Part shown: positions 8,182 through 16,147 of the stretch, in pieces
Layout of the letters: each line of letters begins with the position of its first letter
How positions within the stretch are numbered: the stretch's first letter is position 1
Assembly (NCBI RefSeq): GCF_946478925.1
Contig: NZ_CAMLDP010000002.1
Span: 1 to 54,238, forward strand
Direction: 5' to 3'
From: an uncultured Nitrososphaera sp.
GTDB taxonomy: Archaea > Thermoproteota > Nitrososphaeria > Nitrososphaerales > Nitrososphaeraceae
Length of the DNA: 54,238 bases
Program-made: the position numbers and the translations under genes
Notes under the pieces: model-generated
The model's input: the letters and a program-made list of their open reading frames with translations, nothing else
What the model was told of the DNA's origin: nothing
Database searches by the model: none

Positions 8182-8424
8182 ATGACTTGCAAGGGTATAT
8201 GCATCCGTCACAAGGCTCAAAAGCCGGTAGGCTCGGGCAGGTACGCCAGCGGGCAAAAGAGGTGCCAGATCTGCGAGATATTCATCAAGTGGGATGGCCT
8301 TTGGTGCCCGTGCTGCGGGTACAGGCTCCGTACAAAGCCGAGGAACCTAAAGTACAAGGCAAAGCTGCGCGCCAGAGCTAAAAAGATGGCCGTGGCCAAG
8401 CCGATAGCGGTTCGCTCAAGATAA
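8182..8424 (+). CDS. Small zinc-finger protein of thaumarchaeal type
   Basis: This 80-residue basic protein has a four-cysteine zinc finger: CQIC around residues 28-31 and CPCC around 42-45. A Lys/Arg-rich tail follows, which suggests nucleic-acid binding. The opening MTCKGICIRHKA is a pattern I associate with a small multi-copy thaumarchaeal family without known function. The gene is preceded by a long AT-rich region with its own TATA box. Confidence 0.72.
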   Translation: MTCKGICIRHKAQKPVGSGRYASGQKRCQICEIFIKWDGLWCPCCGYRLRTKPRNLKYKAKLRARAKKMAVAKPIAVRSR

Positions 8425-8445
8425 AAAAAGCGAGCAGGACCGGCG

Positions 8446-8817
8446 ATGGAGAGCGGAACTGGAGCGCCAAGCAGGAGTGAAGAGGAGGTCCGCTCTGACA
8501 GCGGCAGGAGTTTTCTGCTTGAAGCCAATTTTTATGGCAACGGCTGTTTTCTCGCCATCTCGGAAGGAGATAGAAGGATAGGCGCCATATCGGTGGCACT
8601 AAGCTCGCAGAATAACACTGCTGCGGCAAAGGTCATCCCTAGCAAGAGCGACCCGATTTTCGTCAACACTGTCGCAGAGAAGGTGGCGTCCATGACAAAC
8701 GGCATCTGCATAGTCTCGTTCTACGCCAAGAGTCAGCTCAAGCTCGAAGACATGAAAGCAATTATGGGAGGAGTTATGCATATCGTGGAGGCAGAAGGCA
8801 ACAATAATGGCAAATAA
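8446..8817 (+). CDS. Conserved protein, possibly of the proteasome-assembly-chaperone type
   Basis: This 123-residue protein has a central pattern of alternating strands (FYGNGCFLAISEGDRRIG, then ISVALSS) and a C-terminal helix. It faintly recalls small PAC3/PAC4-type chaperones; that assignment is weak. Its last codons overlap the UbiD-family gene by 11 bases, so the two are cotranscribed and may be translationally coupled. It begins 21 bases after the zinc-finger gene. Function is not recognised from sequence alone. Confidence 0.55.
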   Translation: MESGTGAPSRSEEEVRSDSGRSFLLEANFYGNGCFLAISEGDRRIGAISVALSSQNNTAAAKVIPSKSDPIFVNTVAEKVASMTNGICIVSFYAKSQLKLEDMKAIMGGVMHIVEAEGNNNGK

Positions 8818-10186
8818 CAGCAATACAAACAGCGATCTGCGCAGCTACCTCTCGCTCCTCGAAAAAGAGGGCGAGCTTGTACGCGTGAAAAAACCGGTGA
8901 GTGCAAAATTCGAGCTTGCCGCGGTGGTTTCCAAGCTTGATTCAAAGCAGGCGGTGCTGTTTGAAAAAGTTAAAGAGAGCAAGATCTCTGTTGCAAGCAA
9001 CGTCTGCGGCACGCCTGCAAGGTTCTACATGGCCATCAGCGCCAGAGGCGCGCCAAAGAGTGTTTCAGAGGCGAAAAAGGCAATACACGCCCGCGTGGGC
9101 GAGGCGCTTGCAAACATGTCCGCGCCTTCAAAAACCCAGGAAGCCCTGTTTGATCAGAATTCTTCAAAGAGCCTGGACGATCTGCCCATTGTAACGCATT
9201 TTGAAAAGGATGCCGGCGCGTTTGCCACGGCGTCCGTAGTCTTTGCCAGAGACGGCGAGCGGGGAAACCAAAACTCTTCCACCCACCGCCTGCTGCGGCT
9301 GGACGAAAGACACATGGCGATAAGGATGGTGGAGGGCAGGCACCTGCACAAGTGCTACACGTACTCCAAGGACCACGGCGAAGACCTAAAGGTGGCAATC
9401 GCAGTCGGCGTGCATCCTGCCGTCAGCATAGCGGCGGCGTACCAGGCCGCGTACGGAGTCGACGAGATGACGATTGCAAACGCTCTCTTGGAGGGCAGGC
9501 TAAAGCTGGCCAAGACAGCATATTCGCAGCTGTATGTGCCAAACAACGCCGAGATAGTCATCGAGGGCAGGATACTGAAGGACAGGGTGCAGGAGGAGTG
9601 GATGGTTGAAATGCTGCGCACGTACGATTTCAAGCGCAAGCAGCCCGTGTTTGAGCTTGAAAGGATAAGGTTCCGCGACAACGCAATCTACCACGACATA
9701 CTTCCCGGCTATGCCGAGCACCGCTTGTTGATGGGCCTGCCGGTGGAAGCCAAGATGTACGACTATGTCAAGAGCGTAGTGCCGACCACGCATGCGGTGC
9801 ACCTCACCGACGGCGGGAGCAACTGGCTTTCTGCGGTAATCCAGATAAAAAAGCGCCTGGAAGGCGAGCCCAAGAACGCCATCATGGCCGCCTTTGCAGC
9901 CCACCCGTCGCTAAAGATGGCCACCGTAGTGGACGAGGACATCGACCCGACCGATGCAGTTGCGGTCGAATATGCGATAACTACAAGGTGCCAGGCCGAC
10001 AGGGGCTTTGTCATAGTGCCAAACGCAAAGGGCTCAAGCCTCGACCCTTCAAGCGACCAGCAGAACCTGCTCACGACAAAGGTGGGGATAGACGCGACTG
10101 CGACCATCCTGAAACCAAAGGAGAGGTTCGAGATTGCAAGGATACCGGGCGAGGACGAGACGGACGTGAGCGACTACATAACGTAA
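8807..10186 (+). CDS. UbiD-family decarboxylase, candidate anhydromevalonate phosphate decarboxylase
   Basis: This 459-residue protein belongs to the UbiD family, decarboxylases that use prenylated FMN made by UbiX. Typical elements are the N-terminal RSYLSLLEKEGELVRV, the central NAEIVIEGRI strand and the C-terminal VVDEDIDPTD. In archaea a UbiD homologue converts trans-anhydromevalonate 5-phosphate to isopentenyl phosphate, the step after phosphomevalonate dehydratase. Since both dehydratase subunits are encoded at 37-1625, that role is plausible here, but other UbiD substrates cannot be excluded. No UbiX gene is in the window. The ATG overlaps the end of the preceding gene. Confidence 0.85.
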   Translation: MANNSNTNSDLRSYLSLLEKEGELVRVKKPVSAKFELAAVVSKLDSKQAVLFEKVKESKISVASNVCGTPARFYMAISARGAPKSVSEAKKAIHARVGEALANMSAPSKTQEALFDQNSSKSLDDLPIVTHFEKDAGAFATASVVFARDGERGNQNSSTHRLLRLDERHMAIRMVEGRHLHKCYTYSKDHGEDLKVAIAVGVHPAVSIAAAYQAAYGVDEMTIANALLEGRLKLAKTAYSQLYVPNNAEIVIEGRILKDRVQEEWMVEMLRTYDFKRKQPVFELERIRFRDNAIYHDILPGYAEHRLLMGLPVEAKMYDYVKSVVPTTHAVHLTDGGSNWLSAVIQIKKRLEGEPKNAIMAAFAAHPSLKMATVVDEDIDPTDAVAVEYAITTRCQADRGFVIVPNAKGSSLDPSSDQQNLLTTKVGIDATATILKPKERFEIARIPGEDETDVSDYIT

Positions 10187-10223
10187 TAAGATTAAATAGC
10201 CTCATACACTAACACTGTGCGCC

Positions 10224-10553
10224 ATGAAAGCTAACAATTATGCTATGAAAGATTGGCACCTTGAACACGTTGAAAAAGTAATTGTTCGCTATGTCAAGGG
10301 CGTTTCCCCTGACGCCTCCTCTTTTGAAAAACGCAACTACAAAAAATACAGCACCGTCTCTAGCTGCGCCAAACAGATCGAGTACGACATCAAGCATGGC
10401 GTGACGCACGAGGAAGTCATGGCAGTCGTGCGCAAGGTCCGCCACGACAAGACTTTCAAGGACCTGCAAAAAAGCCCCGAGTCGCTCCAGCGCCTTGACG
10501 AACTGGAACGGCAGATATGCGCCCCGAAAAAAGTGGCGGCTTCGTTCTTCTGA
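10224..10553 (+). CDS. Conserved protein of unknown function, mostly helical
   Basis: This 109-residue basic protein has no motif I recognise. It is predicted helical, with many Lys, Glu and His residues, and lacks a signal peptide or membrane segment. The ATG lies about 27 bases after GATTAAATAG, the usual leaderless spacing. Good codon usage and a clear promoter support a real gene. Confidence 0.6.
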   Translation: MKANNYAMKDWHLEHVEKVIVRYVKGVSPDASSFEKRNYKKYSTVSSCAKQIEYDIKHGVTHEEVMAVVRKVRHDKTFKDLQKSPESLQRLDELERQICAPKKVAASFF

Positions 10554-10600
10554 TTCTGAAATAGTTATATTGGCGTTGTCGGGCAAGACTGGTGCCTGCC

Positions 10601-11161
10601 ATGTCAGAGTACCGGTTCACCGACGGCAACCTTCTTGTCCTGTACGCAATCCACAGGGGCAAGTCCGCGGACGGCAGCAGCCTGCCGGACTATGTGCAAG
10701 AGCGCGTTAACATTGGCCTTGAAACGTACAACATCATAATGAAGTCAAGGCCGGACAAGCACAAGACGATGGTCATGATTGTAGGAGAGCCGGGCCCGTC
10801 AGAGAAGGTAAAAGAGCTTTTGGTAAAGGGCGGCGTAAAACCAGAGATAATCGCCATCGATTCAGAGTCCAAGAACATCGGGCAGACTGTCGACTATATC
10901 TATGACATGATAAGCAAAAAGCCAAACCCGCCAATGGTCTATTTCATAGCGTCGGTGTGGCTGCACGACACGTACAACACGACTGCGATCAAGATGAAGG
11001 GGATAAAGACGCAGTTTTACGGCGCGCTGGACCACCGGCCGGTGCACGAAGTCGAGCAGGAAAAGGCCCTTGACGCCCCGAAAAAGGGCGGCGAGTACTA
11101 CAAGCGCAAGCTGACGAACAAGGCGGTGGATGTAGTCCTGAACATCATTTTCCCGGACTGA
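10601..11161 (+). CDS. YdcF/DUF218-like protein
   Basis: This protein of about 186 residues resembles DUF218/YdcF-type alpha/beta proteins. It has repeated strands such as MVMIVGEPG and PEIIAID, and a SESKNIGQTVDYI segment like the conserved S-x-N-T-x-E-N motif of that family; here Gly-Gln-Thr replaces the usual pattern. I prefer ATG 10601 to GTG 10592 because TAGTTATATTGG lies about 32 bases upstream. There is no membrane anchor, unlike many bacterial members. Substrate unknown. Confidence 0.55.
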   Translation: MSEYRFTDGNLLVLYAIHRGKSADGSSLPDYVQERVNIGLETYNIIMKSRPDKHKTMVMIVGEPGPSEKVKELLVKGGVKPEIIAIDSESKNIGQTVDYIYDMISKKPNPPMVYFIASVWLHDTYNTTAIKMKGIKTQFYGALDHRPVHEVEQEKALDAPKKGGEYYKRKLTNKAVDVVLNIIFPD

Positions 11162-11200
11162 TAAGGATTTAATACCCTTGCTACTTTCGCTAGTCCAAGT

Positions 11201-11327
11201 GCGGTCATCGTCTAGTTTGGTCTAGGACGCTGGCCTTCCACGCGCGTTACGCGCGAAGAAAGCCCGCGACCCGGGACCCGGTTTTTCAAAAGAAAATTGG
11301 GCGGGAATTCGAATCCCGGTGACCGCA
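11201..11327 (+). tRNA. tRNA-Gly(UCC) with two introns
   Basis: The acceptor GCGGTCA pairs with TGACCGC; the discriminator is A and CCA is not encoded. The D arm is GTCT with GGAC. The anticodon loop CTTCCA-A has anticodon UCC. Intron 1 is 11241-11260 (20 bases) at the canonical 37/38 site: central helix CTTC/GAAG with bulges CAC and AAA and inner stem GCGCG/CGCGC. Intron 2 is 11276-11307 (32 bases) at 53/54 in the T arm: outer CGA/TCG, central CCCG/CGGG, bulges GGA and AAT, inner 9-bp stem. Removing both gives a 75-base tRNA with T stem CCGGG/CCCGG and loop TTCGAAT. The anticodon stem has one U-C mismatch (28-42). GATTTAATAC 26-35 bases upstream is the likely TATA box. Confidence 0.93.
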
Positions 11328-11347
11328 CTTTTCCCTCTTCTTAAATC

Positions 11348-11842
11348 CTAAAGCCCGTTGTTAAAGTCCTTCGTGGCTATCGTGAGGGTCGAGTCGATCT
11401 CCGTCGTGCCGCTTGCACGCCATTTTATCGAGCCGGGGTTGTCCTTTATCTTGTTGTAGATGCTTGCAATCTTGTCGTCGTACGATAGAGTAAAGTCGTC
11501 CGGTATTGGAACGGACCCTTGCGAGAATATCGCCGGCCTGCCGTTGAGCGGGACGTCCTCGTACGACTTTGTGTGCGTGCCAAGGGACTGCCCGTCGGCG
11601 AACAACTCATAGTCTATCTTGGCAGTCGTTATCGTCACGTCTGTCGGGTTTGTTATGGTAAAGACGACGCGGACCTGCATGTTCTGCTGCGTCGGCTCTG
11701 TTATCGTCACGTTTGAGAACCGCACGTCTACCTTGTTAAAGTCCGGCGCGTTTAGCGTAAAGATGAGCGGGATCAGGATAATGGTGATGGCGACTGCGGC
11801 GATTACGCCGATGAGCACGGCTCTTCTCGGGCCTATGAGCAC
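11348..11842 (-). CDS. Membrane-anchored LEA14-like (water stress domain) protein
   Basis: This 164-residue protein has one N-terminal membrane anchor (residues about 9-29). An extracytoplasmic beta domain follows, like LEA type 2/WHy domains: RVVFTITNPTDVTI, then DYELFADGQSLGT and a NGRPAIFSQGSVPIP turn. Such domains are found in stress-related archaeal proteins. The GTG start is chosen because it places the hydrophobic anchor at the N-terminus. It converges on the tRNA-Gly gene and diverges from the CopD-like gene. Confidence 0.7.
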   Translation of the reverse strand: MLIGPRRAVLIGVIAAVAITIILIPLIFTLNAPDFNKVDVRFSNVTITEPTQQNMQVRVVFTITNPTDVTITTAKIDYELFADGQSLGTHTKSYEDVPLNGRPAIFSQGSVPIPDDFTLSYDDKIASIYNKIKDNPGSIKWRASGTTEIDSTLTIATKDFNNGL

Positions 11843-11905
11843 GGGCTATGCTCTTTATGGAGCGCATTAAAACCTTTCTTCGTACAGAGCAGCATCGATA
11901 ATATA

Positions 11906-12427
11906 GTGCAGTGGCGTGGCTCTTTCTCATTGGCTGTTGCTGACGGCCTAGTCATGTGGGTCCACCTGATCTGCGCGTCGATATGGGTGGGAGGCTCTAT
12001 CTTTATAGCGGCAGTCGCGGTGCCTGTCCTGAGGTCGCACACCAAGTCTGTGGAGGAGCTTGTCGGCCTGATGGTCAAGCTCGGCAGGCAGTTCAACAAG
12101 GTGACAGTGCCGGCGTTTGCAATCCTCATCGTGACTGGGATATACAACGCAAGGGCGTTCATTTCCCAGCCCGGCGCGCTCCTCGACTCTACCTACGGCG
12201 TCCTGCTCCTGATAAAGATAATACTGGTGCTTGCAAGCGTGGGCGCGTACGTTGTCCACGTGCGCATATTAAACGCGGAGATGGAGCGCAAGATCCTGTC
12301 GGGGAACGCCGGCGCCGTGTACGTGCAGTCAGTGCGCTCCAAGATAATCCACCTTGGAAGGATAATCGTGTTTTTGTCGTTGGCGATACTGTTGCTCGCC
12401 GCTCTGCTGAACAGCGGCGGGTTCTAG
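11906..12427 (+). CDS. CopD-like integral membrane protein
   Basis: This 173-residue protein has four hydrophobic segments (about residues 12-40, 65-85, 100-122 and 148-168). It resembles the CopD/copper-resistance D domain and DUF2269 membrane proteins, with His and Trp in the first segment (VMWVHLICASIWVGG). A copper role would suit an organism rich in copper enzymes, but is inference. The GTG start at 11906 is the first in frame. Its stop shares the CTAG with the stop of rtcA on the other strand, so the genes overlap tail to tail by four bases. Confidence 0.65.
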   Translation: MQWRGSFSLAVADGLVMWVHLICASIWVGGSIFIAAVAVPVLRSHTKSVEELVGLMVKLGRQFNKVTVPAFAILIVTGIYNARAFISQPGALLDSTYGVLLLIKIILVLASVGAYVVHVRILNAEMERKILSGNAGAVYVQSVRSKIIHLGRIIVFLSLAILLLAALLNSGGF

Positions 12428-13479
12428 GCGCTACTGCCGCCCTCTATCGTCACCACGGAATCTTTGCCAGATTGCGCGATTTCGTACCTGCAGCCTGTCA
12501 TTTGCTGTGCTACCTGCAGGTTTGTACGCAGGTGCTCTGTCACCCTAGACGTCCTGTATTTCGATATGCCCTTTGCAAGGCATAGTGGCACAACGAGCAT
12601 GTCTGCAAGGAACGGGTCGACTGCGGCCCCGGCAAGCGTGCTTTCGAGGTATCTTGCGGCAGCCTCCTGCCCCACCTGCTCGGCGCGTTTTCCCACTTCG
12701 CCTATAGAGTCGCCTCCGACAAAGGGTCCGCCAAAGTCAGACGCAGAGTAGACGAGTATCGACGTGCCCGGCGAAAGCGCGGTCTCGAAAGACGCGGCAT
12801 AGTTTGTGCATTTTATCCCGCTCTTTTCAAGCGCCAAGAGCGCGGACGAGATCTGCCTCTCTGCCACGTGCTTTGGAAGCTGGCTGCAGACGCTTGTTAT
12901 GCGGGGCGCAACGGCCCTGCCGTTTACAAATTCTGCCGGCGCCGGCTTGTCGCACGGCTCTATTGTTGCTTTCACGATGCCTCCGCCTTTCGGGTAGTAT
13001 CCCCTTTTCAGCACGTCCAGCGAGAACTTTATCCCCGCGCTTCTGTACGCCTCTGACACGACATAGCGCATATAGTCGGTCGTCGGGCTTGCCCTGACGT
13101 CGGTGCCTCCGGTTATCTCGATTTCAAGGCTGTTTCCGGACAGCGAGACTGCGGGGATTGCCGCCATCAGCGTGAGCGATATGCTCCCGGCGGTGCCAAT
13201 GTCCACCCTGCGCGGGCCGCCGGCGAACCTGCCAGCAGAAGGTGAAAAGCGCACCCACTTTGCCCCGACCTGGAGGTTTTCAACGGTCGCGCCAAAAAGT
13301 TCTGCGACCACCTTTACCGCGGCAAGATGCGAAGGCCGCAGGCCGGGGTTTTCCCTCTTGGCCCGGATGCCAGTCACCTCGACGGGCGTGCCAATCACCG
13401 CAGAGAGCGAGATCGCGGTGCGCAGTATCTGGCCTCCGCCCTCGCCCTGCGACCCGTCTATCTTGATGACCGGCTCCAT
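12424..13479 (-). CDS. rtcA: RNA 3'-terminal phosphate cyclase
   Basis: RtcA uses ATP to convert an RNA 3'-phosphate to a 2',3'-cyclic phosphate through an enzyme-AMP intermediate. The 351-residue protein shows the family hallmarks: IDGSQGEGGGQILRT at the N-terminus, a RAKRENPGL segment, the glycine-rich KRGYYPKGGG stretch, and HLRTN near the C-terminus carrying the likely adenylated His. I chose ATG 13479 because it directly begins the conserved domain; upstream codons in frame add an unrelated tail. A perfect inverted repeat lies just before the start. No rtcB is in the window. Confidence 0.92.
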   Translation of the reverse strand: MEPVIKIDGSQGEGGGQILRTAISLSAVIGTPVEVTGIRAKRENPGLRPSHLAAVKVVAELFGATVENLQVGAKWVRFSPSAGRFAGGPRRVDIGTAGSISLTLMAAIPAVSLSGNSLEIEITGGTDVRASPTTDYMRYVVSEAYRSAGIKFSLDVLKRGYYPKGGGIVKATIEPCDKPAPAEFVNGRAVAPRITSVCSQLPKHVAERQISSALLALEKSGIKCTNYAASFETALSPGTSILVYSASDFGGPFVGGDSIGEVGKRAEQVGQEAAARYLESTLAGAAVDPFLADMLVVPLCLAKGISKYRTSRVTEHLRTNLQVAQQMTGCRYEIAQSGKDSVVTIEGGSSA

Positions 13480-13487
13480 ATACAGAT

Positions 13488-13509
13488 GCAGGTGATTTTT
13501 CGCACCTGC
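13488..13509 (-). promoter_or_regulatory. Inverted repeat in the rtcA promoter or leader
   Basis: GCAGGTG at 13488-13494 and CACCTGC at 13503-13509 form a perfect 7-8-7 inverted repeat, nine bases upstream of the rtcA start codon. On the rtcA strand an AT-rich AAGAAATAAG precedes it, so the repeat spans the expected transcription start. It could be a repressor site or a small leader hairpin. Confidence 0.4.
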
Positions 13510-13599
13510 TCTTATTTCTTGGTTGCCAACAACGTACAAAAATCGGACGGCAAAAGCAGGCAAAACTCCTTTAGGATTTCGTGCCGAGCTTTTCCGGTA

Positions 13600-14607
13600 A
13601 TGGTCAGGATTTCATTCATGGTGGCGCACGAGCAGGTAAATTCAAGGGAACTGCTGAAAGACGTGGCATTGATGGAGGAAAACGGCCTTGAGCGGTGCTG
13701 GTCGAGCGACCACTATATGCCGTGGTGGCACACCGGCGCGTCGGGAGGCGCGACGTGGCCGTGGCTTGGCGCAGCTCTTGCCCGCACCGACGACATACAG
13801 GTGGGCACGTCCGTCACCGCCCCGATCCTGCGCTACAACCCCGCAATAGTCGCGCAGGTGTTTGCCACGCTTGACAACATGTTTCCGGGCAGGACGTTTC
13901 TTACGGTCGGGACCGGCGAGTCGCTCAACGAGGTCCCGACAGGCAACGAGTGGCCCTCGTACCCGGAGAGGTTCGGGAGGCTGGAGGAGGCGATAAAAAT
14001 AATCAAAAAGCTGTGGAACCAAGACTGGGTGGATTTTGAAGGCACGTACTACACGATAAAAAAATCAAACCTGTACACAAAGCCGGAAACAAAAATACCG
14101 CTCTACGTGGCTGCGCTTGGCAGGCGGTCGGCCGAGCTTGCAGGGGCGGAAGGCGACGGGCTTGTTACAAACGAGCTTGACCCCGTCCTGATAAAGGAGC
14201 GGCTGTTGCCCGCGTTTGAGCAGGGGGCAAAGCAGGCCGGCAAGGACCCCGACTCGATGCTAAGGGCGGTGCTCATGCCTGCCTCGTACGACGAGGACAG
14301 GCAAAAGGCGCTAGAGTCCATAGGATACTGGAAGGGCGCCGCGATAAAGGCGTTCTTCGACGTCGACTATCCTGACCCCCGCGACATCGAAGAAAACGGG
14401 CAGGTGGTCGGAAACGACACGCTGGAAAAGATGATGCTCGTGATGTCAAGCGCGGAAGAAGGGATAAAGAAACTGCAAAAGTATGCAGACCTTGGCTTTA
14501 CGGACATTATCCTTGTGAATTCAAGCCCGGACAGGGCCAAGCTCATCGAGCTGGCGGCAGGGCAGATAGCCCCCGCGTTGGAAGGCGTGACTACCGCCGA
14601 GGCGTAG
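13600..14607 (+). CDS. F420-dependent oxidoreductase of the luciferase-like monooxygenase class
   Basis: This 335-residue TIM-barrel protein is closest to F420-dependent glucose-6-phosphate dehydrogenase-like LLM enzymes. Typical parts are EENGLERCWSSDHYMPW near the N-terminus, the TSVTAPILRYNPAIVAQ strand-helix unit, GRTFLTVGTGESLNE, and PLYVAALGRRSAELAG in the middle. Thaumarchaea make coenzyme F420, and many carry such genes without known substrate. ATG 13600 is the start; the longer frame upstream runs through the rtcA promoter. The C-terminus ends with an Ala/Glu-rich stretch. Confidence 0.85.
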   Translation: MVRISFMVAHEQVNSRELLKDVALMEENGLERCWSSDHYMPWWHTGASGGATWPWLGAALARTDDIQVGTSVTAPILRYNPAIVAQVFATLDNMFPGRTFLTVGTGESLNEVPTGNEWPSYPERFGRLEEAIKIIKKLWNQDWVDFEGTYYTIKKSNLYTKPETKIPLYVAALGRRSAELAGAEGDGLVTNELDPVLIKERLLPAFEQGAKQAGKDPDSMLRAVLMPASYDEDRQKALESIGYWKGAAIKAFFDVDYPDPRDIEENGQVVGNDTLEKMMLVMSSAEEGIKKLQKYADLGFTDIILVNSSPDRAKLIELAAGQIAPALEGVTTAEA

Positions 14608-14648
14608 TGAAAATGTCTTTAAATTAGCGCCCGCACAAGGGAGATGCC

Positions 14649-15191
14649 GTGGTCACCACCGGCCTCTTTGTCGGCAGGTTCCAGCCCTTCCACCTGGGCC
14701 ACCTTGCCACTGTCAAGTTTGCGCTGAAATCCGTCGACGACCTGGTCATAGTGGTCGGCAGCGCGCAAAAGAGCCACGAGCAGAGAAACCCGTTTACCGC
14801 CGGCGAGCGCATCGCCATGATTAGGGCGGCGCTAAAGGCCGACAAGGACGTCGACATCAAAAGGATAATGACGATACCCGTCCCCGACGTCGACGTGCAT
14901 TCGCTCTGGACGCGGCAGGTCGACATGCTGGTGCCAAGATACGACGTCGTGTTTGCAAACGACCCGTTCACGCTCCTCCTGTTCAGAGAGAGGGGCGTCA
15001 AGACGGTCGAGCCCCCGCTGCAGGAGCGCAGCCAGTGGATGGCGACTGAGGTGAGGCGCAGGATGGCAGAAGGCGAAAAGTGGCAGGAACTGGTTCCGGC
15101 GCCAGTCGCCAAGGCCATAAAACAAATAGACGGCGTCGAAAGGGTCAAGGCTGTGGCGCAACGCGATCACGTACATCATCGTCATCACTAA
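14649..15191 (+). CDS. nadM: Nicotinamide-nucleotide adenylyltransferase
   Basis: NadM joins NMN and ATP to make NAD. The nucleotidyltransferase signature GRFQPFHLGH is at residues 9-18, with the catalytic HLGH at 15-18. A second site, WMATEVRRRM near residue 130, corresponds to the C-terminal ATP-binding motif. At 180 residues it is slightly longer than usual: the extra part is a His-rich tail (RDHVHHRHH). The start is GTG, about 30 bases after CTTTAAATTAG. Confidence 0.92.
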   Translation: MVTTGLFVGRFQPFHLGHLATVKFALKSVDDLVIVVGSAQKSHEQRNPFTAGERIAMIRAALKADKDVDIKRIMTIPVPDVDVHSLWTRQVDMLVPRYDVVFANDPFTLLLFRERGVKTVEPPLQERSQWMATEVRRRMAEGEKWQELVPAPVAKAIKQIDGVERVKAVAQRDHVHHRHH

Positions 15192-15228
15192 AGTATATGA
15201 CTAGCTAGCGCTAAGTATATGCGAGCAC

Positions 15229-15621
15229 TTGTTAGGCAAAGCAGGAGGAGGAGTACAGCAACAACAAAAGCCGGTCGCAGAAGAGCTCTGGTACGCGGAC
15301 TTGACGAAACTGTCAAACGACGAGCTCATGCGCATGTACAACATGATAAAGGACGGCAGGTACGAGTTTGCCAAGAACGCGTGGTACATCCCAATCGGGG
15401 GCGACCAGCGCTGCCCGATAATGGTCGCAAAGGGGTTCCGCTCGCCGGACACGCTTGCCAAGATGGCCGAGTTCCAGGACACCGCAAAGACACTTGAAGG
15501 CGAGTACCGCAACTTTATCGACGCGTGGGACTTTGGCTACATCACGACCAAAGACATCGAGCAGGCAGTTCTAAAGATCCTCGAAGAGCGCAACATCGAG
15601 ATTACCGAGCGCGCCCAGTGA
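15229..15621 (+). CDS. Conserved protein of unknown function
   Basis: This 130-residue soluble protein has a short Gln-rich N-terminus (QQQQ), then a compact domain with the aromatic run AKNAWYIPIGGDQRCPI and a final helical part. No family is recognised. The TTG start lies about 30 bases after the first of two AAGTATATG boxes (15191-15199 and 15213-15221); either may serve as promoter. A shorter overlapping frame starting at ATG 15219 has no protein-like features. Confidence 0.6.
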   Translation: MLGKAGGGVQQQQKPVAEELWYADLTKLSNDELMRMYNMIKDGRYEFAKNAWYIPIGGDQRCPIMVAKGFRSPDTLAKMAEFQDTAKTLEGEYRNFIDAWDFGYITTKDIEQAVLKILEERNIEITERAQ

Positions 15622-15731
15622 CGCAAAATCCAATGATGCCTACAGCATTTGCAGAAATCGTCCCACCCGGCCCCGTGTTAGTGGTTAACAGGCTATTATA
15701 ACTGCCAAGCCCCAAATAATCTCGGTAAAAA

Positions 15732-16109
15732 TTGAGCACTACTACAACACCAACACCAGCGACAATACAGGAAGTGGTGGACAAGTTTAACACGCTTGAT
15801 GATGCGTTAAAGATAGTATTTCCAAAGGTAGATCCACGGACGGTGGTAGGATTGATAATCCGCGGGAAGACAGAAAAGAAGCCAATCTATACCCTAGAGA
15901 CAGTCATCAAACCCGACCAGAACATAGATTCCATCAGGAGAGATATACTGAACGTGACAGGCATGGCACCCGGTTTCTACCTTCAGAACACAAAGATCAT
16001 TGTAACACACGCGCTGGATCTAGAACTCTTGAAGCGGATAAACGACCTTGACTATGTGGTATCAATAAAGGGCAACCCCTACAGCGCCGGCGGGTCTTCC
16101 GACTTTTGA
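15732..16109 (+). CDS. Conserved protein of unknown function
   Basis: This 125-residue protein starts with a Thr/Pro-rich segment, then a two-part alpha/beta domain (VVGLIIRGKTEKKPIYTLE, then the LDLELLKRINDLDYVVSIKG end). No catalytic motif is obvious. Start TTG 15732 lies about 33 bases after GGCTATTATAACT, a good TATA box. The codons are less GC-rich than those of gatDE next to it, as in some highly expressed genes of this window. Confidence 0.58.
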   Translation: MSTTTTPTPATIQEVVDKFNTLDDALKIVFPKVDPRTVVGLIIRGKTEKKPIYTLETVIKPDQNIDSIRRDILNVTGMAPGFYLQNTKIIVTHALDLELLKRINDLDYVVSIKGNPYSAGGSSDF

Positions 16110-16147
16110 TTAAAGCAAGAGAATCTAATTATTAATATAGCCAGCAA

